From positions 1 through 64,000 of the forward strand of contig LLYT01000003.1 of NCBI GenBank assembly GCA_002049545.1: a stretch of 64,000 nucleotides of DNA, in the 5' to 3' direction. The DNA is from Deltaproteobacteria bacterium tcs-42. GTDB taxonomy: Bacteria; Desulfobacterota; Desulfuromonadia; Desulfuromonadales; Geopsychrobacteraceae. The notes under the pieces are model-generated. The model had not been told where the DNA came from, ran no database searches, and saw nothing but the letters and a program-made list of their open reading frames with translations. The translations under genes and the position numbers were made by a program. Below, piece after piece: positions 8,016-18,012 of the stretch (position 1 is its first letter; the number at the start of each line of letters is the position of its first letter).

Positions 8016-8791
8016 TTCTCAATCGCATATTGCAGACTAAAAAGGACGAAGTGCGAGCTGAGCAGATTCGCTTGCCGCTGTCTGAGTTGAAAAAAAAGGT
8101 GGCAGACTCGGGTCAGGTGAGAGGTTTTGCCACGAAATTGCGTCAAGCTTCGGTCGCCGGTACCGCGATTATTGCTGAAGTGAAAAAAGGATCTCCTTCA
8201 AAAGGGATTATCCGGGACGATTTTGATCCGGTTGCGATTGCCTGCAGCTATGAAAGGGGGGGAGCCAGCTGTCTTTCGGTTTTGACCGATGAACAATATT
8301 TTTATGGTTCTCTCGATTATCTTGGACAGATTCGCGCGCAGGTTGATTTGCCTTTGCTGCGCAAGGATTTTATCGTCGATCCCTATCAGGTCTTTCAGGC
8401 GCGGGCCGCCGGTGCAGATGCCATTCTCCTCATCGCCGCTGCTCTCGAAGAAGGGCAGCTGTTGGAACTGGCAGAATTGGCAACCGGGCTTGAACTTGAC
8501 ATTTTACTGGAAGTGCACAACGGTGTCGAGCTGGAGCGAGCATTGCAACTGCCGGTTGATCTGATCGGTATCAATAACCGGAACCTGCAGACGTTTGTCA
8601 CCGATCTGGCTGTGACCGAACAACTGGCGGGAAAAATTCCTTCGCAGCAATTAGCCGTTGCCGAGAGTGGAATCCATAATCGGGCCGATATTGAACGGTT
8701 GCAACAATCGGGAGCCGGGGCGTTTTTGATTGGTGAGAGTTTGATGCGGCAAGATGATATTGAGGGGAAATTGCGGGAATTGTTAGGTTGA
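8012..8791 (+). CDS. trpC: indole-3-glycerol phosphate synthase
   Basis: 259 aa TIM barrel. Conserved strands include [13 protein letters not shown] (catalytic Lys), [28 protein letters not shown] and AESGIHN, all hallmarks of TrpC. It converts CdRP to indole-3-glycerol phosphate with loss of CO2. It is monofunctional: TrpF is a separate gene 409 bp downstream, not fused as in E. coli. Start overlaps the trpD stop. Confidence 0.97.
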   Translation: MILNRILQTKKDEVRAEQIRLPLSELKKKVADSGQVRGFATKLRQASVAGTAIIAEVKKGSPSKGIIRDDFDPVAIACSYERGGASCLSVLTDEQYFYGSLDYLGQIRAQVDLPLLRKDFIVDPYQVFQARAAGADAILLIAAALEEGQLLELAELATGLELDILLEVHNGVELERALQLPVDLIGINNRNLQTFVTDLAVTEQLAGKIPSQQLAVAESGIHNRADIERLQQSGAGAFLIGESLMRQDDIEGKLRELLG

Positions 8792-9200
8792 TTTCTTAGA
8801 GTCAAGACCGTCGGTTCGCGGACCGACAGCCGCCTTCATTTTCTTTGAATCGCAAAGAAAACGAAGCAAAAGAAAGCTCTTTTTATTTCTGTCGCGAGTG
8901 GCTCTGCTACTTCTCAACGTTAGCTATATAGGGATGGGGTGCGGCTGCGTTGTCGCTGTTGTAGATTGTTACCAGGTGTCGGAAAGGTAGAGAACTGCTC
9001 ATTGATAAATTTCGTTCGTCGCCTAACGAAGCGCAAGCGCTTCTAATGGCGAACGGGTCAAGGGCAAGAACAACGAACAAAGGGATAGGTTGTTGTTATT
9101 GATCTTTTCCCCGTGTGACGCTGCCGGAATGAAAGCGGCGCCGCAACCCCGCGACCTTGACCTTGATTTTGAATAATAAGAACCCCACAGCCGACAACAT
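8792..9200. repeat. 409-bp intergenic region with three palindromes (trpC-trpF)
   Basis: No conserved gene. Three hairpins are visible: GTCGGT-N6-ACCGAC at 8810-8827; TTTTCTTTG-N5-CAAAGAAAA at 8839-8861; and a compound palindrome at 9013-9055, whose core GAAGCGC-AA-GCGCTTC is flanked by CGTTCG-T-CGCC and GGCGAACG. These look like dispersed intergenic repeats that have settled inside the trp operon. The only ORFs here are antisense fragments without family features. Confidence 0.6.
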
Positions 9201-9812
9201 ATGACGACAAAAATAAAAATATGCGGTATCACCAATATTGAAGACGCCCTCTTTGCCGCCAATGCCGGTGCCGATGCACTGGGGTTTGTTTTTTATCCCA
9301 AGAGCCCCCGTAACGTAGCCCCAGAGGTGGTCAAAGAGATTGTTGCGGCACTGCCGCCGTTTGTAACTACCGTGGGCCTGTTTGTTAACGCTCCGGCAGA
9401 AACGATCAGGCAGACCATGCTGGCTACCGGGTTGGACAGGGTCCAGCTGCATGGCGATGAATCCCCGCAGGATTGTTGCCTGCCGCCGTATCGAGTCGTT
9501 AAAGCCGTACGGGTCAAGGATGCTGCCTCTTTGGTTGGTATTGCTGACTATCAGGTGTCGGCTCTGCTGCTTGATGCCTGGAGCGATGACCATTATGGTG
9601 GTAGCGGCGAGAGTTTCGATTGGCAATTGGCTAAACAGGCGACCGGTCAGTCACCGTTAATCCTGGCAGGGGGGCTTGATCCTGCCAATGTTGCTCAAGC
9701 GATAGCAACCGTCAACCCGTATGCGGTTGATGTTTCCAGCGGGGTTGAAGAACGACCCGGTCGCAAAGATCACGCAAAAATTAAAGAATTTATTAAACAG
9801 GTGAGAAGATGA
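9201..9812 (+). CDS. trpF: phosphoribosylanthranilate isomerase
   Basis: 203 aa. The N-terminus [15 protein letters not shown] holds the catalytic Cys of the KICG motif; further TrpF signatures are [33 protein letters not shown] (general acid Asp) and a phosphate-binding [10 protein letters not shown]. It performs the Amadori rearrangement of PRA to CdRP. The 3' end overlaps trpB by 4 bp. No strong Shine-Dalgarno is visible before the ATG. Confidence 0.97.
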   Translation: MTTKIKICGITNIEDALFAANAGADALGFVFYPKSPRNVAPEVVKEIVAALPPFVTTVGLFVNAPAETIRQTMLATGLDRVQLHGDESPQDCCLPPYRVVKAVRVKDAASLVGIADYQVSALLLDAWSDDHYGGSGESFDWQLAKQATGQSPLILAGGLDPANVAQAIATVNPYAVDVSSGVEERPGRKDHAKIKEFIKQVRR

Positions 9813-11011
9813 ATTATCAATATCCCGATGACCGTGGCCATTTTGGTGAATATGGTGGACGCTACGTTGCTGAAACCTTGATGCCGGCACTTTTGGAGTT
9901 GGAACAGGCGTATGCCGAGGCCAAACACGATCCCGAGTTCCAGCGTGAGTTTGATTATTACTTGCGCAACTACGTTGGTCGTCCCAGCCCCTTGTATTTT
10001 GCCGAACGCCTCACCGAAGAGTTGGGCGGGGCCAAAATCTATCTTAAGCGGGAAGATTTAAATCATACCGGGGCGCATAAAGTTAACAATACTGTTGGCC
10101 AGATTCTGCTGGCGCGACGGATGGGCAAAAAGAAAGTGATTGCCGAGACCGGTGCCGGACAACATGGCGTTGCGACGGCAACGGTTGCGGCTTTGTTCGG
10201 GATGGAATGTGAAGTCTTCATGGGAAAGGAAGATATCCGCCGTCAAGCACTGAATGTCTTCCGCATGAAACTTCTCGGTGCCAAGGTGATCGAGGTTGCC
10301 AGCGGGACAGCAACCTTGAAAGATGCCATGAACGATGCTCTGCGTCATTGGGTAACCCATGTTCGTGATACCTTCTATGTCATCGGTACCGTTGCCGGGC
10401 CCCACCCTTATCCTGAGTTGGTGCGGGATTTTCAGTCTGTTATCGGCAACGAAGCGAAACAGCAACTTCAGGAAGCCGAAGGTTGTTTACCCGATGCTGC
10501 CGTCGCCTGTATCGGTGGCGGTTCAAATGCCATGGGGCTGTTTTACCCCTTTGTTAATGATACCGAGGTGAGGCTGTTGGGGGTCGAAGCCGCCGGGCTC
10601 GGTGTCGATACCGATAAGCATGCCGCTTCAATCTCCGCTGGTAGCACCGGCGTGTTACATGGTAACAAGACTTATTTATTGCAAGATGACGATGGCCAGA
10701 TTCAGCATGCCCACTCTATTTCGGCCGGTCTCGATTACCCCGGTGTGGGGCCGGAACACGCTCTGTTAAACGATATTGAACGCGCCGAGTATGTAGCGGT
10801 AACTGATGATGAGGCGCTGGAAGCATTTCAGAAACTGACCAGGATAGAGGGGATTATCTCCGCGCTGGAAACTGCCCACGCCATTGCCCAGGTTATGAAA
10901 ATTGCACCAACCCTCGACAAAGATAAAATTTTGTTGGTCTCCTTGTCGGGACGGGGTGATAAAGATATGCACACCGTTGCCGACGCATTAGAAGAAAGGT
11001 TAAAGGTATAA
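9809..11011 (+). CDS. trpB: tryptophan synthase beta chain
   Basis: 400 aa, normal length. The N-terminal [19 protein letters not shown] is the standard TrpB1 start. The PLP lysine lies in [11 protein letters not shown], the phosphate-binding loop in GGGSNAMG, and the active-site Glu in ETGAGQHG. It condenses indole with serine in an alpha2-beta2 complex with TrpA. The canonical TrpB1 type, not the TrpB2 paralogue, is indicated by this N-terminus. It overlaps trpF by 4 bp. trpA is separated from it by a helicase gene. Confidence 0.97.
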   Translation: MNYQYPDDRGHFGEYGGRYVAETLMPALLELEQAYAEAKHDPEFQREFDYYLRNYVGRPSPLYFAERLTEELGGAKIYLKREDLNHTGAHKVNNTVGQILLARRMGKKKVIAETGAGQHGVATATVAALFGMECEVFMGKEDIRRQALNVFRMKLLGAKVIEVASGTATLKDAMNDALRHWVTHVRDTFYVIGTVAGPHPYPELVRDFQSVIGNEAKQQLQEAEGCLPDAAVACIGGGSNAMGLFYPFVNDTEVRLLGVEAAGLGVDTDKHAASISAGSTGVLHGNKTYLLQDDDGQIQHAHSISAGLDYPGVGPEHALLNDIERAEYVAVTDDEALEAFQKLTRIEGIISALETAHAIAQVMKIAPTLDKDKILLVSLSGRGDKDMHTVADALEERLKV

Positions 11012-11148
11012 GGTTAAAGGCTACAGGTGAAATGACGAGGTTAAAGTTGCAAGGATAAGGGATAAAGGTTTTAAACCTTCAATCTTGAACCTTGTACCTT
11101 GCCCCTCATGACTTGATCCCTGGGCCTTGAACCTTGCTCCTGTCATTT
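11012..11148. repeat. low-complexity inverted repeat in the trpB-helicase gap
   Basis: Purine-rich AAGGTTAAAGG units on the left face CCTTGAACCTTG units on the right, around a centre AAGGTTT-T-AAACCTT. The whole 137-bp gap can fold back on itself imperfectly. It also contains short direct repeats of ACCTTG. No gene. Confidence 0.5.
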
Positions 11149-12417
11149 ATGAAATTTAACGAGTTAAATCTTCCGGATGTCGTCCGGCAGGGGATTTCCG
11201 CCGCTGGTTTTGAATCTCTGACCCCGGTACAGGAAGAATCGATCCCTCTGGCTTTGGCTGGCAAAGATGTTGCTGCTCAAGCGCAGACCGGCACGGGTAA
11301 AACCGCCGCTTTTCTGATTTCCCTCTTTTGTCGTTTGCTCGATAAACAGCATGCCACCAGCAACAACCCCCGTGCTCTGGTGATGGCACCAACCCGTGAG
11401 CTGGTGGTGCAGATCTGTAAAGATGCTGAATTGCTGGGCAAATATACCGGTCTCAAAGTGCAGCCAATCTTTGGTGGTGTTGATTACGAAAAACAGCGTC
11501 AGGCACTGAAGGATGGAGTCGATATTATTGTGGCGACACCCGGACGCCTGATCGATTATGCCAAGCAACGGGTCTTCTCAATGCACCGGGTTGAGGCGTT
11601 GGTGATCGATGAAGCTGACCGGATGTTTGATCTGGGATTTATCAAAGATCTCCGCTATATCCTGCGTAAGTTGCCCCCCTTTGAAAAGCGCCAGACAATG
11701 CTTTTTTCGGCAACCCTGTCGGGACAGGTGATGGAGCTCGCTTATGAGTTCATGGATCTCGCTGAGCGGGTTGAAATTGCCCCGGAGAAAATGACTGCTG
11801 ATGGCATAGATCAGATTCTTTACCATGTCTCCAGGCGGGAAAAGTTTGCTTTGCTGCTTGGTTTGATGAAGCGGGACCGTGGGATGGAAAGGGTGCTGTT
11901 GTTTGTGAATACCAAAGTGGAGGCTGAGCGGCTGAATGCTCTGCTTTTGGCAAATGGTGCAGCCAGCGCAGTATTGTCGGGGGATATCCCGCAGAAAAAG
12001 CGGATGCGGATTCTTGACCAGTTCAAACTCGGTAGCTTGACCCATCTGGTGGCAACCGATGTTGCTTCCCGGGGTATTCATGTCGATGATGTGACTCACG
12101 TGGTCAATTATGATCTTCCGCAGGATCGCGAAGATTATGTCCATCGAATCGGGCGAACCGCTCGGGCTGGTGCCCGTGGACAAGCGATCAGTTTTGCCGA
12201 TGAAGAAATGGTCTACATACTGGAGGAAATTGAAGATTATATCGGCTACCGAATCCCCAGTGAGATGCCCCTGGACGATGACTTCTGTTTTACTTACAAA
12301 CGTGCCCAGCCAAAACGGAAACGACCTCCGGTGGAGAAACCTGCCGGACAGAGAAAACGCAGACCGCCAAGGCGGCGCCCTAAAGGTAAACCGAAAAAAT
12401 CTGCCCCTAAGGATTGA
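11149..12417 (+). CDS. DEAD-box ATP-dependent RNA helicase (RhlB/RhlE-like)
   Basis: 422 aa from ATG 11149 (MKFNELNLP, the Q-motif start); an upstream TTG at 11134 is open but unlikely. Motifs in order: Q motif with SLTPVQ, Walker A AQTGTGKT, PTRELV, TPGRLID, VIDEADRMFD, SAT, ATDVASRGI and HRIGRTARAG. The last 35 residues are extremely basic (KRKRPP, RKRRPPRRRP), an RNA-binding tail. It unwinds short RNA duplexes, likely in ribosome assembly or mRNA turnover. Its place between trpB and trpA is unusual; it may simply be inserted. Exact subfamily is uncertain. Confidence 0.93.
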   Translation: MKFNELNLPDVVRQGISAAGFESLTPVQEESIPLALAGKDVAAQAQTGTGKTAAFLISLFCRLLDKQHATSNNPRALVMAPTRELVVQICKDAELLGKYTGLKVQPIFGGVDYEKQRQALKDGVDIIVATPGRLIDYAKQRVFSMHRVEALVIDEADRMFDLGFIKDLRYILRKLPPFEKRQTMLFSATLSGQVMELAYEFMDLAERVEIAPEKMTADGIDQILYHVSRREKFALLLGLMKRDRGMERVLLFVNTKVEAERLNALLLANGAASAVLSGDIPQKKRMRILDQFKLGSLTHLVATDVASRGIHVDDVTHVVNYDLPQDREDYVHRIGRTARAGARGQAISFADEEMVYILEEIEDYIGYRIPSEMPLDDDFCFTYKRAQPKRKRPPVEKPAGQRKRRPPRRRPKGKPKKSAPKD

Positions 12418-12627
12418 ATTTGCAGCCAGTGCATGGATAATCCGACAGGTTCCCGGGGATTGAAGTGCTTAATTGCCAAGAAAATGATTGAAAACAGGGG
12501 CAATAATCAATTAAACTCACAGATTCGGACCAGTTTTTAAATGATCTAACCACTGTGATGCACTTGCAAAAAAAAGTATTAGATGGCTATGTAAATTTTT
12601 TGTAACTGTTCAGCAATGCCTTGAGGC

Positions 12628-12698
12628 ACCCATTCCAAGGGCCACTTTGCGCCGTTCGTCTGTCGCCGTCCGTGGCGACAGACGCCCTTTCCATGGGT
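12628..12698. repeat. 71-bp intergenic hairpin element
   Basis: In the 369-bp gap between the helicase and trpA, a perfect 11-bp stem CGTCTGTCGCC / GGCGACAGACG (12657-12667 and 12674-12684, 6-base loop) is embedded in an outer imperfect stem (12628-12641 and 12685-12698, 11 of 14 paired). It has no T-run. The right arm resembles bases 41-64 of the window, suggesting a repeat family. The rest of the gap shows no gene. Confidence 0.65.
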
Positions 12699-12786
12699 AC
12701 CACAAGCCCCTATCAGTAGTGGTGGTGAATAGTTACAATTTTTTTTGCATAGCCAGCAACCACTTAAGTCTACAGAAATGGTTAAA

Positions 12787-13593
12787 ATGTCACGGATTGC
12801 AACAACTTTTGCAGCACTGAAACAACGTCGGGAAACAGCTCTGATTCCGTTTGTGACGGCGGGGGATCCCGATCTGGATGCTACCGCAGAATTGATTCTG
12901 ACTTTGGCTGATGCGGGGGCCGATCTGATTGAACTGGGAGTCCCTTTTTCCGATCCCATGGCTGATGGGCCAACGATTCAGGCTGCGTCAGAGCGTGCAC
13001 TGGCGGCTGGTACAACCCTTGCCGGGGTTCTGCAACTGGTGACTCAGGTGAGGAAAAAGACCCAAACCCCATTGATTCTCATGGGGTATTACAATCCCGT
13101 ATTCTGTTACGGGGCTGAACAGTTTGTTCGGGACGCTGCTGCGGCCGGCGTCGATGCGCTATTGCTGGTTGATTTGCCTCCTGAGGAGAGCGGTGAGATC
13201 AGTGCGGTGATGCGGGAGTCCGGGATTGATTTGGTCACCTTGCTGGCACCGACAACCCCACCCGAGCGAATGAAACGTCTGGCAGCAGCTGCTGAGGGTT
13301 ATCTCTATTATGTTTCGATGACGGGGGTGACGGGGGGGCAAAAAATTTCTCCCGAAGCTATCCGGGTTGCCGTTGAGGAGCTCAAAAAAGTGGCAGCTGT
13401 CCCGGTTGCGGTCGGTTTTGGCATTACCACTGCTGAGGATGCACGAGCCGTCGGAGCGTTTGCTGATGGAGTTGTGGTGGGGAGCGCCCTGGTAAAAATT
13501 ATTGAAGAGAACGGGCAGAGTGAAGAGCTGCTGTCCAAGGTTGCAAAATTTATCGTTGAACTTAAGCATGAACTCACCGCCCCTGCAAACTGA
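12787..13593 (+). CDS. trpA: tryptophan synthase alpha chain
   Basis: 268 aa from ATG 12787 (MSRIATTFAALK, the family start and length); ATG 12778 and an open frame back to 12745 are alternatives. It cleaves indole-3-glycerol phosphate to indole. Visible motifs: catalytic Glu in LIELGVPFSDPMADGP, Asp in the same loop, MGYYNPVF, and phosphate-binding VGFGITT and VVGSALV. It is separated from trpB by a helicase gene and a 369-bp gap, so it may have its own promoter. No clear Shine-Dalgarno is seen. Confidence 0.96.
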   Translation: MSRIATTFAALKQRRETALIPFVTAGDPDLDATAELILTLADAGADLIELGVPFSDPMADGPTIQAASERALAAGTTLAGVLQLVTQVRKKTQTPLILMGYYNPVFCYGAEQFVRDAAAAGVDALLLVDLPPEESGEISAVMRESGIDLVTLLAPTTPPERMKRLAAAAEGYLYYVSMTGVTGGQKISPEAIRVAVEELKKVAAVPVAVGFGITTAEDARAVGAFADGVVVGSALVKIIEENGQSEELLSKVAKFIVELKHELTAPAN

Positions 13594-13649
13594 CCTCCCG
13601 GTTGATGGCTTGATGGTTCAGTTTTGGGTGCAAACTAAAAGGATGTTTC

Positions 13650-14498
13650 ATGGCCTGGTTTCGTAAGAAAAAAGCGTTAACCGCTTCTATTGAAAAGAAA
13701 AATGTGCAGGTGCCTGAAGGGGTCTGGACTAAGTGTAAAAACTGTCAGGAGATTATCTATGCCAAAGAGGTACAGCGTAATCTGAATGTCTGCCCTAAGT
13801 GTGATTACCATTTTCGCATTGGCGCTCGAGAGAGAATCGACCTGATTATTGATGAAGGAACCTTTGTTGAGATGGATGCGAAAATGCGTTCAGTCGATTT
13901 TCTCGAATTCAAGGACTCCAAAAAGTATAAGGAGAGGATCAAGGCAGCGGTCAAAAAAGTTGGCGATGGAGATGCGGTTATCTGTGGTGAGGGGGCTCTG
14001 GATGGTTTGCCCGTTGTTGTTGCGGTCTTCGATTTTTCCTTTATGGGCGGCAGTATGGGATCGGTTGTTGGTGAAAAAATCACCAGGGCAATTGAAAAAG
14101 GGTTGGAAACCAATGCCCCGGTCCTGGTTTTTTCATCCTCTGGCGGGGCGCGGATGCAGGAAAGTATCATGTCGCTGATGCAGATGGCTAAAACCAGCGC
14201 GGCTCTGGCAAAATTAAAAGCTGCCGGGATACCGTTTATTTCGGTGCTGACTGATCCGACGACGGGGGGGGTGACGGCCAGTTTTGCCATGCTCGGGGAC
14301 CTGAATGTTGCCGAGCCACGAGCCCTGATCGGTTTTGCCGGCCCACGGGTTATTGAACAGACAATCCGCCAGACCCTTCCCGAAGGTTTTCAGCGCTCCG
14401 AATATCTGCTGGAACATGGGATGGTTGATATGATTATTCCGCGTAAAGAGATGAAACGGAAGCTCTCTGAGTTGCTGCGAATTTTCACCAGAAACTGA
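13650..14498 (+). CDS. accD: acetyl-CoA carboxylase carboxyltransferase subunit beta
   Basis: 282 aa. An N-terminal zinc ribbon with CKNC and CPKC (about residues 28-50) is followed by the crotonase-like carboxyltransferase domain with [18 protein letters not shown] and [13 protein letters not shown]. AccA/AccD transfers the carboxyl group from biotin-BCCP to acetyl-CoA to make malonyl-CoA. The downstream folC partner is a conserved neighbour in many proteobacteria. accA is not in the window. GGATG precedes the ATG at 8-10 bases. Confidence 0.97.
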   Translation: MAWFRKKKALTASIEKKNVQVPEGVWTKCKNCQEIIYAKEVQRNLNVCPKCDYHFRIGARERIDLIIDEGTFVEMDAKMRSVDFLEFKDSKKYKERIKAAVKKVGDGDAVICGEGALDGLPVVVAVFDFSFMGGSMGSVVGEKITRAIEKGLETNAPVLVFSSSGGARMQESIMSLMQMAKTSAALAKLKAAGIPFISVLTDPTTGGVTASFAMLGDLNVAEPRALIGFAGPRVIEQTIRQTLPEGFQRSEYLLEHGMVDMIIPRKEMKRKLSELLRIFTRN

Positions 14499-14529
14499 TG
14501 GTTTGGCCATCTTGTGATGTCAAAAGAAT

Positions 14530-15813
14530 ATGTTGGCTGCTAACTATCGAGATAGCTTGAATTATCTCTACTCGCTACAGCTTTTTGGGATTAAACTCGG
14601 GCTGGAAAATATCCGGGAGCTCTTGTCCCGGGTTGGGAGCCCACAAGATAGTCTGCGGATTATTCACATTGCCGGAACCAATGGTAAAGGATCCACGGCC
14701 GCCGCTCTTGCCAGCATATTTCATGCTGCGAGGATTCCAGCGGGGCTGTATACTTCGCCCCATCTCCATAGTTTTACTGAACGAATCAGAATTGATTCTC
14801 AGCAGATCGCAGAAGCTGAGGTTGTTGAGCTGATTGAGGTATTGCGTCCGCATGCTGAAGCATTGCGGACAACTTTTTTTGAGTTTACGACAGCTATGGC
14901 GTTGCTCTCTTTCCAGCGCCACGGGGTTCACTGGGCCATTCTCGAAACCGGGCTCGGCGGCAGGCTGGATGCGACCAACGTGGTCACTCCGGAACTCTGC
15001 CTGATAACGCCAATTGCCCTCGATCATACTGCTTATCTGGGGGCGGAGTTGACAGAGGTTGCTGCCGAGAAAGCGGGGATTTTCAAGCCCGATGTGACGG
15101 TGATCAGCGGATATCAGCAGACAGACGTTCAGTCCATTCTGCAACAGTACGCAGAGCAGCTGAGTATTCCCTTGTTACAGTTTGGGCAAGATTACCATTG
15201 GCACAGTGAGGTCAATTCCTTTACAGTTGCTGGAGCCAATTTTTCATTGGATAATATCAAGCCGAAACTGCCTGGTGTTCATCAACAACAGAATTTGGCT
15301 ATAGCCGCCGCCGCAGTGAATTATCTCTCTCAAAACGGCCTTGAAATAGACTCGAGTGAGATTCGGGAGGGGTTGGAGAAAGTCTGCTGGCCAGGGCGGC
15401 TAGAATGGTTGCCGGAACGCATCCTCCTCGATGGTGCACACAACCCGGCCGGGGCAAAAAAGCTTGCCACATACTTGCAGCAGCAAAACCTGACCCGATT
15501 GCATCTGATCGTTGGCTGCAAGGCAGACAAACAGAGCGAAGAATTATTGTCTGAGCTGCTGCCGTTTGTCGGTTGTGTTTACGCAACTCACCCTCCCGTT
15601 GATGAGGCTTTTCCTGCCGGAAAGTTGGTGCAGCAGGCGCGTGAGTCAGGTGTCTTGGCCAGTGAGTATGTTGACCCGGGCATGGCAATCCAGGCTGCGT
15701 TAGAGAATCGATCGGCGCACGAAGTTGTTCTGGTGGCCGGTTCTCTGTTCCTGGTCGCGGCGATCAGGGAGTTTTTGCTTCGGGATGTTCGTTCTCTGGC
15801 TATCACCATTTAA
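14530..15813 (+). CDS. folC: bifunctional folylpolyglutamate / dihydrofolate synthase
   Basis: 427 aa Mur-ligase-family enzyme. P-loop IAGTNGKGST at about 49-58; folate-loop segments TSPHLHSFTERI and LETGLGGRLDATN; C-terminal WPGRLEWLP and LLDGAHNPAGA. It adds glutamate to dihydropteroate and to folates. Together with folP in the same window it covers two adjacent folate steps. It follows accD by 31 bp, probably one transcript. Confidence 0.96.
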   Translation: MLAANYRDSLNYLYSLQLFGIKLGLENIRELLSRVGSPQDSLRIIHIAGTNGKGSTAAALASIFHAARIPAGLYTSPHLHSFTERIRIDSQQIAEAEVVELIEVLRPHAEALRTTFFEFTTAMALLSFQRHGVHWAILETGLGGRLDATNVVTPELCLITPIALDHTAYLGAELTEVAAEKAGIFKPDVTVISGYQQTDVQSILQQYAEQLSIPLLQFGQDYHWHSEVNSFTVAGANFSLDNIKPKLPGVHQQQNLAIAAAAVNYLSQNGLEIDSSEIREGLEKVCWPGRLEWLPERILLDGAHNPAGAKKLATYLQQQNLTRLHLIVGCKADKQSEELLSELLPFVGCVYATHPPVDEAFPAGKLVQQARESGVLASEYVDPGMAIQAALENRSAHEVVLVAGSLFLVAAIREFLLRDVRSLAITI

Positions 15814-15852
15814 CCTCTATTCCTGGAAGTTGTTATTTCTGCCGTTGCCGGA

Positions 15853-17958
15853 ATGACAAAAAGGTATTTTGGGAATCCCATGTTGTTGCGTGCTCTTATT
15901 TTTATCTCCCTTTGTATCGTTCCCGGTCTGGCACTAGCTGCTGATTGGGGGCAGGTTGGTGAGTCAGAACAGCCGGTTCAGCTTGAAGCCGATCAGTTGA
16001 GCTACGACAAAGATGCCGGCCTCTATCGTGCCAGTGGAGATGTTGAATTAATTCATGGGGATCTTGAAGTTCGCAGTCAGACTCTGAAGTGGAATCAAGT
16101 GAGCGGTGAAATTGACGCGGAAGGGGATGTGCAGTTGTTTTCTCCGGATGAAGAGCTTTTCGGCAGCAAGGCTCACTACAATTTACAAACAGGGACTGGC
16201 ACGGTAGAACATGGACATTTTTATCTGCGTGATGAGAATCTCCATGTTCGTGGGCAGAGTATCGAACGTCTCGGGGAACTTGACTATCGGGTTAAGGAAG
16301 GGACTTTTACCACCTGTGATGGCGATGTGCCGTCGTGGAAGTTTGGTGCCAGCCAGCTCGATGTGACAATGGGGGGCTATGCCCGCGCCCGTAACACCAT
16401 TTTTTATCTCAAAAATATCCCGTCCCTTTACTTCCCATATATGATTTATCCGGCAAAAACAGAGCGTGAATCGGGCTTGCTGATCCCGTCGATCGGTTAT
16501 TCTGATAAACGTGGATTTCATTATGGCGGTGCCTATTATCAGGTTCTGGGGATCAATCAGGATGCCACCGTGTATCTTGATTATTTGTCTGAGAAGGGGA
16601 TCGGCAAGGGGCTGGAATACCGCTATGTCTTTGGTCGTGGCAATGCTGGTGAAGCTCGGTTCTATCACATGAACGTCGATAAAGTTGACGGGGTTGAGGT
16701 TGATGAGGAGCGTTATGCCCTGGAATGGCAGCATGCTGGATTATTGCCGGGGGGCGTCCGGATGGTCGCTGATGCCGAGTATGTCAATGATGATGAGTAC
16801 TTTGAAGATTTTGGCAACATCGCCGAGGAATATAACAAAGACAAGGTTCAATCAATTTTTTCTCTGAGCAAAAACTGGGGGAAATATAGTCTGGTCGGGC
16901 AGCTGAAATATACCAAGGATCTTGAAGTTGATGACCCAACGACTTTGCAACTGTTGCCGCGTATCAACTTTGACGCTGCTCGACAGAGGATTGGCGAGTC
17001 TGTATTCTACTATGGACTGGAAACCGAATACAGCAATTTCTGGCGGCAAGAGGGGCTTCGTGGTGAACGGTTGATGGCACGACCGATTCTGGCGGCAAGT
17101 TTTCAATTATGGGATGCTGTTGGTGTCACTCCGGAAATCTCCTACCGTGAGCGTTATTATTGGAATTTAAATGATGATTCAGACTCCGGGCATGGAGGCA
17201 TTGTCGAATTTACCACAACCATCAACAGTCAGATTCAGAAGATTTATGATCGCCCTTTGGGTTTTTCTGGAAAGCTACGTCACTCTGTAGAGCCGGAGAT
17301 CGTCTATAACTATATCCCGGAGAAAGATCAGGATGATCTGCCTTATTTTGATCAATACGATGATATTGACGACGAAAATCAAATCGAGTACGCATTGGTG
17401 CAGCGCTTTACCTTACGCTTCGACAATGTCGATGGAGAATCTTCCTACCGGGAATTCCTCTATTTACGGTTATCGCAGGCTTATGATCTGACCGATGAAG
17501 CCAGCGAACAGAGGTTTCAGGATTTACGTATTGAGGCGCTGTTATTGCCAACGACATGGTTGTCTTTACGTACCGATACCACTTTAGATGTCGATTCGGG
17601 TGATTGGACCAAGGTTACTGTCGAGGGGAAAATTAAAGATCAGCGGGATAATTCATTAGGGGTGGATTATCGATATGATTCAGTCAATGCCATTGATTAC
17701 GGATCGGTTAATCTGAGTGTCGCTTTTCTCAAGCCGGTTTATCTGAATTATCAGCAACGCTATGAATTTTCTACCAATGAACAGCTGGAGCAGGTGATCG
17801 GGATTGAATACCGCCATCAATGCTGGAGCGTGCAATTGACTTTTCATGAACTTCAAGATGAAGATCAAGACGAAGATGACCGTTCTGTCATGCTGACATT
17901 TACCATGCGCGGTATCGGTTCGGTTGGCGGTTTGGATGGTAGCCTGGGTGGGATTTGA
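15853..17958 (+). CDS. lptD: LPS-assembly outer-membrane protein LptD
   Basis: 701 aa. Signal peptide ends near LALAADW. An OstA/LptA-like jellyroll follows (about 38-150, QLEADQLSYDKDAGLYRASG), then the LptD barrel with many aromatic alternating strands. It inserts lipopolysaccharide into the outer leaflet with LptE. The mature protein has only two cysteines, in TTCDGDVPSW and EYRHQCWS, where E. coli LptD has four; a single disulphide linking N-domain and barrel end is implied. ATG 15880 is an alternative start. The protein ends in a Gly-rich tail. Confidence 0.94.
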   Translation: MTKRYFGNPMLLRALIFISLCIVPGLALAADWGQVGESEQPVQLEADQLSYDKDAGLYRASGDVELIHGDLEVRSQTLKWNQVSGEIDAEGDVQLFSPDEELFGSKAHYNLQTGTGTVEHGHFYLRDENLHVRGQSIERLGELDYRVKEGTFTTCDGDVPSWKFGASQLDVTMGGYARARNTIFYLKNIPSLYFPYMIYPAKTERESGLLIPSIGYSDKRGFHYGGAYYQVLGINQDATVYLDYLSEKGIGKGLEYRYVFGRGNAGEARFYHMNVDKVDGVEVDEERYALEWQHAGLLPGGVRMVADAEYVNDDEYFEDFGNIAEEYNKDKVQSIFSLSKNWGKYSLVGQLKYTKDLEVDDPTTLQLLPRINFDAARQRIGESVFYYGLETEYSNFWRQEGLRGERLMARPILAASFQLWDAVGVTPEISYRERYYWNLNDDSDSGHGGIVEFTTTINSQIQKIYDRPLGFSGKLRHSVEPEIVYNYIPEKDQDDLPYFDQYDDIDDENQIEYALVQRFTLRFDNVDGESSYREFLYLRLSQAYDLTDEASEQRFQDLRIEALLLPTTWLSLRTDTTLDVDSGDWTKVTVEGKIKDQRDNSLGVDYRYDSVNAIDYGSVNLSVAFLKPVYLNYQQRYEFSTNEQLEQVIGIEYRHQCWSVQLTFHELQDEDQDEDDRSVMLTFTMRGIGSVGGLDGSLGGI

Positions 17959-18012
17959 TTTGTCCTTGTTGAGAGTCTGCGATGGTTCCGCCGTTGGTCT
18001 GCGAGGTGAGAT

